A stretch of 34,557 nucleotides of DNA from Acidimicrobiales bacterium (lineage in GTDB: Bacteria; Actinomycetota; Acidimicrobiia; Acidimicrobiales; Palsa-688). Positions 24,383-31,833 of the stretch are shown here, in pieces. Each line of letters opens with the position of its first letter. The stretch's first letter is position 1. The position numbers were made by a program, and so were the translations under genes. The stretch lies in contig DATLUM010000005.1 of NCBI GenBank assembly GCA_035533095.1, forward strand, positions 1-34,557. Direction: 5' to 3'. Below the pieces are notes generated by a model. That model ran no database searches, was not told the DNA's origin, and saw only the letters and a list, made by a program, of their open reading frames with translations.

Positions 24383-24655
24383 ACGGGTGCACCCCTATGT
24401 GCCTGCACTGATCAGCTGAAACGGGTCATGGAGCTGCGATCTCGGCTGATCCCGTCAGTGAGCGGCGGAGGCTACGGCGATGTCGTAGCTCCTCCTCGTG
24501 CCGGACCGGTTGGTGAGCACCGTCGATCTCAGCCGGGGAGGGGTCCCTCTTCGTGGATCACGTTCCCAGCACCCCGGGGGACACCGACGGCCACGCGTGA
24601 AGAATTCCGATGGCTGTCCGCGGGGAGGGTCAGTGGCCGCCTATGGGGAGGATGA
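24383..24655. other. Non-coding stretch without a recognised gene
   Basis: Between the last CTGCATAGGGCAG copy and the transposase remnant there is no convincing gene. A frame starting at 24428 (75 codons) has no ribosome site and an Arg/Pro/Gly-rich shadow composition. It may be decayed IS sequence, but I cannot match it to anything. Confidence 0.4.
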
Positions 24656-25025
24656 CATGGCCGTTGTCACTCGCGCGGAGAGCCTGCGACAAGGTGATCG
24701 AGCTCTTCGGTGACCTCCTGGCAGCACTGCGTCGTTCCCTCACCTGGGACTCCAGGGCGCCGAGATGCCCGTCATCACGAGGTTACACGGGCCCTTGCCA
24801 TGCCTGACTACCTGTGCCATCCGGGTCGGCCCTGGGAGCGTCCGAGCAACGAGAACACCAACGGTCTGTTGCGCGACTACTTCCCGAAGTCGTCAGATCT
24901 CCGCGTGCACAGCGTTCACGACCCTCGTGTGCGTCGCAGACGAGCTCAACTGCCGACCGCGCAAGACCCTCGCTTGGCGGTCTCCACACCAGCTGTTCAC
25001 TACGCTTCGCTCCGGGTCCGTGTAG
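24656..25025 (+). pseudogene. Decayed IS30-family transposase, C-terminal part
   Basis: Pieces of the C-terminal catalytic region of an IS30-family DDE transposase can be read in order, but in different frames: DKVIELFGDLLAALRRSLTWD (about 24691-24751), then QGAEMPVITR, then DYLCHPGRPWERPSNENTNG and LLRDYFPKSSDLRVHS (about 24803-24910), then CVADELNCRPRKTLAWR to a TAG at 25023-25025. At least three frame changes are needed, and no intact N-terminal half is visible. The NENTNGLLRDYFP and RPRKTL motifs are characteristic of this family. It cannot make a working transposase. It marks past transposition at the junction between the HerA operon and the second GHKL module. Confidence 0.85.
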
Positions 25026-25067
25026 CGACGATCGCTGGAACCCGCCGAGCAGAAGTGGGGAAAGTCG

Positions 25068-25331
25068 GTGAGCGGCATCATGATGGGCGGAACAGCACGA
25101 GAGCAGATCTTGGCGGCGATTGAACGCATCCGACCGAGGTCGGGTGACACGTTTACCATCGCTGAGGTCCTCGACGAGCTGCGATCGCAGGGCAGCAACC
25201 TGGCGGAGAGCACGATCCGGACGCACATCACCTCGCGGATGTGCGGGGACTCGCCGGACCACCACGGCACGACGTACGACGATCTCAAGCGAGTCGACCG
25301 AGGCGTGTACCGGCTGCGCCGAAGCCGGTAG
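25068..25331 (+). CDS. Small winged-helix-like protein coupled to a GHKL-nuclease gene
   Basis: An 87-residue protein beginning at a GTG with GGGGAAAG a few bases upstream; ATG codons at 25080 and 25083 are alternatives that would remove only four or five residues. The sequence ILAAIERI...FTIAEVLDELRSQG...ESTIRTHITSRMC...YDDLKRVDRGVYRL has the helix-helix-recognition helix-wing pattern of a winged helix, and resembles small domains of unknown function found with restriction and defence genes. Its stop is 4 nt before the next start, so the two are surely co-expressed. It could act as the DNA-recognition or regulatory partner of the large ATPase-nuclease. Confidence 0.75.
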   Translation: MSGIMMGGTAREQILAAIERIRPRSGDTFTIAEVLDELRSQGSNLAESTIRTHITSRMCGDSPDHHGTTYDDLKRVDRGVYRLRRSR

Positions 25332-25335
25332 CGGG

Positions 25336-28300
25336 ATGGCAAGCGACGTCATCGATCGGATCGTCGAGCAGAACCTCGGCGTCTACCGGGCGGCGCCGTC
25401 CCGGTTGCAGGAGGACGTCAGTCAGGAGGCCCAGGTAGCGAGCGACTACCGGGGGCGTCTCGTGTATGAGCTGCTCCAGAACGCGGACGACGCGATGGAG
25501 GGGCACGCGACGCAGCGGGATCGCGTCGCGTTTCTCGTCACCGACGACGCGCTGTGGATGGCGAACTCGGGTCGTGCGCTGACTGACCCTGATGTGCAGG
25601 GCCTGTGTGGGCTCGGCGCCAGCTCGAAGGTCGATGCCGCCGGCACGAAACGCGCCTCTATCGGACACAAGGGGCTCGGCTTCAAGAGCGTGCTGGAGAT
25701 CACCGACGCGCCAGCGGTGTTGTCTCGTACCCACTCGTTCCGCCTGGGTGAGCGAGAGGCTCGGCCACACATCGACGCGCTCTGGGATGAGTTCGGGAAC
25801 GCTCGACCGAGGACCGTCCCAGCCATGCGGTTCCCGTCGGCGATCGATGATGCCGACGCTGACCCTCGGTGGCGCGACCTGCGCTCCGACGCGTTCAACA
25901 CGGCCTTCGTCTTCCCGTTCCGATCCGACCTCGAGCCGGACCAGCGGGCCTCGCTCGCGGAGCGCTTGTTGAGTCTCCCTCTGACGACGGTGCTGTTTCT
26001 GAAGCACCTGGAGTCGGTGGTCGTGGAGATCGACCAGGCGGGACGGTCCGAGCGGAGGGAGTGGACGGTCCGGCGTGAGGTCCTCGACGGTGAGCGCTGG
26101 GTTCCCGTACCAGGACTGGGTGGATCAGGTCTGTACCGGGTGACCGCTGCGAGCACGGACCAGGACCAGGCGGCCTTCTACATTGCGCACGACGGCAACG
26201 TCCCGATCGGACCCAACCGCGTCGGACTGAGTGGCCCCGCTTGGGAAGGCGTCGATCTCACCGAGGTGTCCATCGCCGTCCTCGCCGATGGCCCTCCAGA
26301 AGAGATGCCGGAGAGTTGGAGGCACTTCCACGTCTTCCTGCCAACCGAGGAGCGGTGCCCGTACCCGATGTTGGTAAACGGAGCGTTCGCGACGGACCTG
26401 TCCCGTCAGCAGGTCCGAGTCCGATCTGAGCGGGGCGATTACAACTCGCACCTCGTGCGGGAGGCGGCGCGCCTCTTCGTGGACGAGATGCTTCCGGTGC
26501 TTCGGAGCGATGGGCTCGAACGGGTGCTGGCAGTACTCGACCGAGGGGAGGACCCAAGGGACGGTCCCCCCGCCGAGCTGCTGCACAAGTGCCTGGTCGA
26601 TGCGCTCGCCGAGAAGCCGTTGCTGCCGACTGAACTGGGCGATGAGAAGCCATTGGCGGCCTGTGTGCTGCCATCTCCGCTCGTGGAGGCAGAAGGCGAG
26701 CTGTTCCGCACTGTGCTGGGGGAGGTCGCTCGCTGGGGCGAGGCGGATTTCCCCGCTGCGCAGTTCTGCCGCGGGCGCTGGGCCCGGGTCGCGGCTGACC
26801 ACGGAGCCGCACAGTTGACCCCCTCGGAGTGCCTCGCCGTTCTGGGCGCACTCGCCGATCCAGAGTGCTCGGCGATGCGGGAGCACGAGTCCGGCGGATA
26901 CGAGGTCGATCCAGTCCTGGAGCTGAGTGCCCTGCTGTGGGAACGAGCGGACGGCCACGAGCGAGCGATCCTCGAGGGTGATGCCCGCCAGCAGCCGATC
27001 TTCCCGGTCCATCGAAACGATGACGGCAGCGTCGTCCGTGTCGCGCTCGGGGAGGACACCGCCTTCTACCCCCCGCAATCTGCCCGGCAGGACTTCCCGC
27101 TGCGAGGCTTGCGGTTCCTGTGCCACTCGGTCTGCTGGGGGGCGCTGAACAGGAACGAACGCAACGCGATGCTGGGTGAGCAGATGCGGGTGTGGTCGGC
27201 GCTGTTCGACGTCAAGGAGTTCCGCTTCCAGGAGGTCATGCAGGCTTCGGTGCTGCCGGCGCTCGGCCTCAACCCGACGCCCGACGAGCTCTCGTGGCGC
27301 GCCGACCTGCAGAGCAAGGGCTCGCTCGCAGCGATCTGCCAGCTCGCAGGCGCTTTAACCAAGCCCGACCGGCCGCTGCGCTATCAGCGACTGCAGAGCG
27401 ATCGGGCCATCTTCAACTTGAGCCGCCTACCGGTGCCTTGCGTGGCGGATGACGGGACCGAGGAGTGGGTTCCCGCGTACCGCGCCTATTTCGGTCGAGC
27501 GTGGATCGAGGATCGCTCGTTCGAGCACGTGTTGGATGCCTTGTCGGACGGCGACGCGTCGCGCTCCCAGATCGATGCTCGGTTCCTCGTGTCGCCCGAG
27601 TGGTTCCTCGGTCTTCTCGAGTCGCCCGACGAGGCACCGTCCGAGAGCGCGAGCGACGGCGATGACGAGGAGGTCGACCTCGACGAAGATGTCGATCGGG
27701 CCCTCGGGACGACTGAGTTCGAGCGGTGGCTCAACTTCCTGTCGTGGATCGGCGTCAATCGCTCACTTCGGCTCGTTCACTTCCACGACGTCGAGGACCG
27801 CGACACGGGATGGCTGACCACCAAGGAGCTGGAGCAACCCAAGGGCTGGGCCTTCCGCGAGCTGGGCGATACGTGGGCCGCCTACAGGGACGGGCTCGAT
27901 GCGCTGCTCTCCGCTCGACCGGATCATGGCGAGGTCGTGCCGTACCTTTACGAGGTCCACGACCTTGACCATGGCCTCGCGCTGACCGAAGCAGCGGAGC
28001 GTGACGCGTCGTCGGTGGTCGCTGGTCGTCTCTTCGACCACCTCATCCAGCACTGGAGCGCCTTCGCCCCGTTCGCGGACGCGCAGTTGGCGCTCGTTGA
28101 AACCGGCAAATGGCCGAGTTCACGGAGCAAGCCGCAGAAGGCGTTGTCGGAGGAGCTCACCCTCCTCGGTGACAACCTGTGGCTGCACCGGCTGCGGAGG
28201 AGCGGGATCTGCCCGACGTCGCGGGGACCGCGGCGGCCCGAGGTTACGTGGCGGCGGATCCCTGAGATCGAGCGGCGGTTCTCGTCGACTCGTGGCCACC

Positions 28301-30150
28301 GAGACGCGAGTGACCTGATCCCGGTGCTGAAGCAGTCACCCGACCTGCCCGCCAACGCGCTCCGCAGCTTCTGCGAGCGGTTGGGCGTTCGGGGGGAGAT
28401 GAGCCCTTCGACGTTCACCGTCGACGATGCGGATCTCCTGTGTCGACAGCTCGAGGTGCTCTACGCCCAGAATGCCGGCGATCCGGGAGCGCTTCGCCAC
28501 GTCATCAAGCCGGCGTACCGATCGATGTTTGAGCTGTTGAGCGGCCAAGCGAGAGCCGTCGGCACTCCGGTCCTCAAGACCACGCCGTTGCTGGCCGAGA
28601 CGGCCGAGGGCTACCGGTTCCTCGCTGCGGGTGAGGTGCTGTTCGCAGGCACGCCCGGGATCAAGGAACGCAGCGGGCTCGCCGGACGAGTTCCGATCTT
28701 CGTCCTCGAAGCGGAGCCAGCGGCTGAGGCACCGCTCACGTCGATCTTCGGTTGCCGTGTGCTTGAGAATGTCCTCAACTGGCGGCCGGACCCAGGCGAG
28801 TGCTCGCTTGCCCCCGGCGAGCTCCTCGAGATGCGCACCGGGCTCCGTCAACTCGTTGCTCCACTCCTCGCTCGCATCCGGGCCGAGCGGACCAATGCCC
28901 GTGATCGCTCCGACCTCATCGACTTCGTGGAACGGGTCGAACCCGTCGACGACCTCGTGTTGGACTGCACCCTCGACGGGCAAGCACTCGAACGCCAGCC
29001 TGGACGCAACTACTTCGTGCGGCCCCGCGCAGGAACGGCGCAGTTCCAGGGCTTCGTGGTGTGGAACGGTCCAGCGTGGCCACCCGCACCGGACGCCGCA
29101 CAGAGTCTGGCAATGGCCCTCGCCGACACGCTCGGAGTCAACCTCGTAGAGACGTTCCTCGCGTTCATCACCAGCAACGAGCGACAACGTCGGCAGCTCC
29201 TCGACATCGCCGGGGCATCCGGCCACTACCAGGACGTGCTCGACGAGCTGGCGGAGGAGCCAGAGAACGAGACCGAAGGGCAGACACCGGTCGCTGGACC
29301 CACCGCCGCACCCGAGTCCAAGCAGTCACGCAACGAGGGTCGATCGACGCGACCCGATGCCACGCAGCTGGCCGCTCCGCCCGTGCCACTTCACGACTTC
29401 TCATCGCTTCTCCTCGACGGGCAGCCACTCATCGTCACCGGCGACGAGCCCACCGGCGGCGGCCAGGGCGAGGACCGACATCGTGATGGAGCGGGTTCGG
29501 GCACCGGAGCATCTCCGGGCTCCCCGAAGCGCGCCGCAGCCGGAACGGATCTCTCGGCGCTCGACAGGTTGGGCATGCAGATTGCGGTCGCGTACGAAGC
29601 CCGACGACTTGGCCGCGACGGCCGGTCCGTGGCGGTGATCGCGGGTGGGGCCATGCAGGGCGTCGGCGACACCCTCGTCGTGGAGGTCCACACGCCTGCC
29701 GCGATCGCTCGGGCCGAGGAGCTGAGTGACGCCGTCAAGAAGGTGATGAGCCACCTTGGGGCGCGTGGTGTGAGCCGGGTCCATCCGGGCTTCGACCTCC
29801 TCGCCATCCGCGACGGCGAGATTGACCGATTGATCGAGCTGAAGTCGTCCGGTGTTGACGCCCGAGTGCAGGCGATGTCGTGGAATGAGTGGAAGAGCGC
29901 GTCGCACAGCGACCTCCGCCCGATGTTCTGGCTCTACCTCGCCGGCAACCTCAGGGCGGACCTGGAGCACGCCCCGCCGTACCTGCGCGCGATCTGCGAT
30001 CCATTCGGGAGCCTCGTTGGCGAGACGGTGGAGGACCGCCAGGTGCGGCGGGCCGTCCAGTTACGGGTCCGAGAGTTCACAACGGCGGAGCACCTCGATC
30101 TGACGGTTGTCGGACCTTCAGATGGCCAGCTCGTCGGTGCCAGCGGGTGA
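25336..30150 (+). CDS. Second giant GHKL (sacsin-like) ATPase with C-terminal DUF3883-like nuclease
   Basis: A 1604-residue protein starting at the ATG at 25336 (MASDVIDRIVEQNLG). The N-terminal GHKL ATPase is clear: N-box YELLQNADDA (44-53), LWMANSGRALT (73-83) and the lid GHKGLGFKS (110-118), a pattern shared with sacsin-type ATPases. The middle has an acidic stretch (DGDDEEVDLDEDVD, near residue 780). After a low-complexity linker the C-terminus carries a DUF3883-like fold with Asp1487 in GFDLLAI and Glu1501/Lys1503 in IELKSSG, then WNEWKSA and FWLYLAGN. This D-x13-ExK spacing equals that in the protein at 15464-19705. Likely role: nucleotide-gated nuclease acting in defence, paired with the upstream winged-helix protein. 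It differs from the first copy in keeping a conventional second ATP motif region. Confidence 0.82.
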   Translation: MASDVIDRIVEQNLGVYRAAPSRLQEDVSQEAQVASDYRGRLVYELLQNADDAMEGHATQRDRVAFLVTDDALWMANSGRALTDPDVQGLCGLGASSKVDAAGTKRASIGHKGLGFKSVLEITDAPAVLSRTHSFRLGEREARPHIDALWDEFGNARPRTVPAMRFPSAIDDADADPRWRDLRSDAFNTAFVFPFRSDLEPDQRASLAERLLSLPLTTVLFLKHLESVVVEIDQAGRSERREWTVRREVLDGERWVPVPGLGGSGLYRVTAASTDQDQAAFYIAHDGNVPIGPNRVGLSGPAWEGVDLTEVSIAVLADGPPEEMPESWRHFHVFLPTEERCPYPMLVNGAFATDLSRQQVRVRSERGDYNSHLVREAARLFVDEMLPVLRSDGLERVLAVLDRGEDPRDGPPAELLHKCLVDALAEKPLLPTELGDEKPLAACVLPSPLVEAEGELFRTVLGEVARWGEADFPAAQFCRGRWARVAADHGAAQLTPSECLAVLGALADPECSAMREHESGGYEVDPVLELSALLWERADGHERAILEGDARQQPIFPVHRNDDGSVVRVALGEDTAFYPPQSARQDFPLRGLRFLCHSVCWGALNRNERNAMLGEQMRVWSALFDVKEFRFQEVMQASVLPALGLNPTPDELSWRADLQSKGSLAAICQLAGALTKPDRPLRYQRLQSDRAIFNLSRLPVPCVADDGTEEWVPAYRAYFGRAWIEDRSFEHVLDALSDGDASRSQIDARFLVSPEWFLGLLESPDEAPSESASDGDDEEVDLDEDVDRALGTTEFERWLNFLSWIGVNRSLRLVHFHDVEDRDTGWLTTKELEQPKGWAFRELGDTWAAYRDGLDALLSARPDHGEVVPYLYEVHDLDHGLALTEAAERDASSVVAGRLFDHLIQHWSAFAPFADAQLALVETGKWPSSRSKPQKALSEELTLLGDNLWLHRLRRSGICPTSRGPRRPEVTWRRIPEIERRFSSTRGHRDASDLIPVLKQSPDLPANALRSFCERLGVRGEMSPSTFTVDDADLLCRQLEVLYAQNAGDPGALRHVIKPAYRSMFELLSGQARAVGTPVLKTTPLLAETAEGYRFLAAGEVLFAGTPGIKERSGLAGRVPIFVLEAEPAAEAPLTSIFGCRVLENVLNWRPDPGECSLAPGELLEMRTGLRQLVAPLLARIRAERTNARDRSDLIDFVERVEPVDDLVLDCTLDGQALERQPGRNYFVRPRAGTAQFQGFVVWNGPAWPPAPDAAQSLAMALADTLGVNLVETFLAFITSNERQRRQLLDIAGASGHYQDVLDELAEEPENETEGQTPVAGPTAAPESKQSRNEGRSTRPDATQLAAPPVPLHDFSSLLLDGQPLIVTGDEPTGGGQGEDRHRDGAGSGTGASPGSPKRAAAGTDLSALDRLGMQIAVAYEARRLGRDGRSVAVIAGGAMQGVGDTLVVEVHTPAAIARAEELSDAVKKVMSHLGARGVSRVHPGFDLLAIRDGEIDRLIELKSSGVDARVQAMSWNEWKSASHSDLRPMFWLYLAGNLRADLEHAPPYLRAICDPFGSLVGETVEDRQVRRAVQLRVREFTTAEHLDLTVVGPSDGQLVGASG

Positions 30151-30280
30151 GCTCACATCCGAAGGCTAGCTACAGCTAGGCGCAACAGCTCGACGACCTG
30201 GCGGGGCTACCTCCCCCGGGTGAGCTTCGTTCAACCCAGGCTGGCTCGCAACCCCCCCGATGCAGGGCTCGGGTGAGAAT

Positions 30281-30859
30281 TCACTCGGTGATCTGGCGGA
30301 GCTGTCGCTTGTCGGTGTCGCTGCTGGGGACCTGGATACAGAGCGTGAGCGACGGTTGGGGATGCGACGGTGAGCTCGGTGACGTCGAAGCGGATGATCC
30401 CGACTGGCGGTCGGCGGATGGCGATCTGGCCGGTGACGGCTTTCTCGACTCGGTTGTCGGCCCGTCGGGCGGCGAATCGCTGGCTTTCGTTCGTCAGTGC
30501 CTCGACGAGTTCTGCGAATCGCTCGTCTGCGGGATGCTCGGCTGCGGCGGAGCGGAACTGGCCGAGGACGCGGCGACGAGAAACACCGCCGCGGCCACGA
30601 TGAAGCCCACCAGTGGCTTCTCCAACGTATGCTCCGCGCTCGCCAGTTGCCTGCTGACGATCGGGGGAAGGACGAGGACGAGCCCAGTGAAGACGAGCGA
30701 CAGCAACGCCGTCAGCACCCGGCTCAGCGTCTGATCGTTCACCGTAGGATCAGGACTCGGCTTGTTCTGACCTTCGGACGAATTCGGGCCGCCCTGGCTC
30801 TCTATGCTCGCAGTCTCGCGCCCAGAGGAAGCGCGAACAGCCTGTGCAGGTAGGTACAC
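30281..30859 (-). pseudogene. Broken gene for a small membrane protein (two frame changes)
   Basis: Reading leftwards from a GTG at 30859, the frame encodes two membrane segments (VLTALLSLVFTGLVLVLPPI and LVGFIVAAAVFLVA) and stops at 30494. From about 30570 the neighbouring frame carries a convincing continuation, FAELVEALTNESQRFAARRA then VGIIRFDVTELTVASPTV. Near 30330 the first frame resumes (CIQVPSSDTDKRQLRQITE) to a TGA at 30281-30283. Each piece has high-GC third positions only in the frame named. The intact ancestor would be about 190 residues: two transmembrane helices and a cytoplasmic tail. Function unknown. Either the gene is dead or the sequence holds two indel errors. Confidence 0.5.
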
Positions 30860-31116
30860 CGTCGCGCGCCGCCATGGACCTTTCCCCAGCCGTGCGCGAG
30901 CCTTCGTCGCCGCCTTCCGTCAAGCGGTGGGCGACGCTCATCGGTGTGCGCGGTACCCACCACCTGCCCGGACACACGGCGGTGCTTGGAGCCCTCGCCG
31001 ATCACGACTCCTGAAGGTGCGCTGGCGGCGGTCCGGCGTGTCAGCCTTCTCATGTGGCTCCGAAACCGGTCGAACCGGGACGTCAGAAATCGGACCTGGC
31101 GCGACAGATAGTGAGT

Positions 31117-31833
31117 ATGAGGGCCGATCCGGCTGCCGCTGGGGAGATGACGCCACCGGCAGGTGGCTCGACCGCAGCGGTCGGCGGGCTGGCCACGGCG
31201 CAGCTGGTTGACGAGGTTGTCCGGACTGGGTATGCCGGCCCGGCCTGGGGGGAGCTGGCGCGACGCCTGGTCAGCCGGGCCTTGCCGGACCTGGAGTCCG
31301 CCATCCGCACGGGAGCGATCTACCGACGGTGTGCCAGAGCCGGAGTGTCTATCCGGAGGAGGCCAGTGCTCCAGGGCGCATCTCACGCCCAAGACATCGC
31401 GGCAGAGGCCGTCGAGGACTGCCTGGACCGGTTCCGAACGCGCGTCTTACCCGAGGGTCGGTGGGATCCGGAACAGGGCACGAGCCTCGAGGACTACTTC
31501 TCTGCGTGCTGCCTTCCTGATGTGGCCAACCGCTGGCGTTGGCACCTCCGGCGTCTCCCGGAGGTCGTGATCCCGCTCGACGGCGCCGGTGAGGGAGCGG
31601 TCGTGTCCTTGCCGGTCGATCCTGGGCCTGGACCGGCGGAGATCACCGAGGAGAAGGCCGTCGTCGCTGAGGCGCTGGCGCCGATGGTCGGACGGGATCA
31701 GGCCGCCTTCGTCATGCTTGCGGCCGGCTGGACCCCACAGGAGATCGCTCGAGCGCTTGGTGTGGCCCGCAACACGCTGGACGCCCGGATCAGCCGGGCA
31801 CGCAAGGCAGCACGCGCAAGGAGGAACCCGTGA
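31117..31833 (+). CDS. RNA polymerase sigma-70-like factor coupled to a KAP NTPase
   Basis: A 238-residue protein from the ATG at 31117 (an in-frame GTG at 31054 would add 21 residues). The region around residues 90-145 (DIAAEAVEDCLDRFRTRVL...LEDYFSACCLPDVANRWRW) resembles sigma region 2. Residues about 185-232 form a region 4 helix-turn-helix (VGRDQAAFVMLAAGWTPQEI, then ARALGVARNTLDARISRARK). The linker is long and Pro/Gly-rich. Its stop overlaps the KAP NTPase start by 4 nt (GTGA), so both are made together. It may direct transcription of its own operon or be a sigma-derived DNA-binding subunit; no anti-sigma gene is visible, unless the KAP protein acts as one. Confidence 0.75.
   Translation: MRADPAAAGEMTPPAGGSTAAVGGLATAQLVDEVVRTGYAGPAWGELARRLVSRALPDLESAIRTGAIYRRCARAGVSIRRRPVLQGASHAQDIAAEAVEDCLDRFRTRVLPEGRWDPEQGTSLEDYFSACCLPDVANRWRWHLRRLPEVVIPLDGAGEGAVVSLPVDPGPGPAEITEEKAVVAEALAPMVGRDQAAFVMLAAGWTPQEIARALGVARNTLDARISRARKAARARRNP

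Noticed and set aside
30273-30734. A 153-codon plus-strand frame
   Set aside because: Its Ser/Thr/Cys-rich product has no motif and opposes the broken membrane gene, whose pieces look much more like protein.
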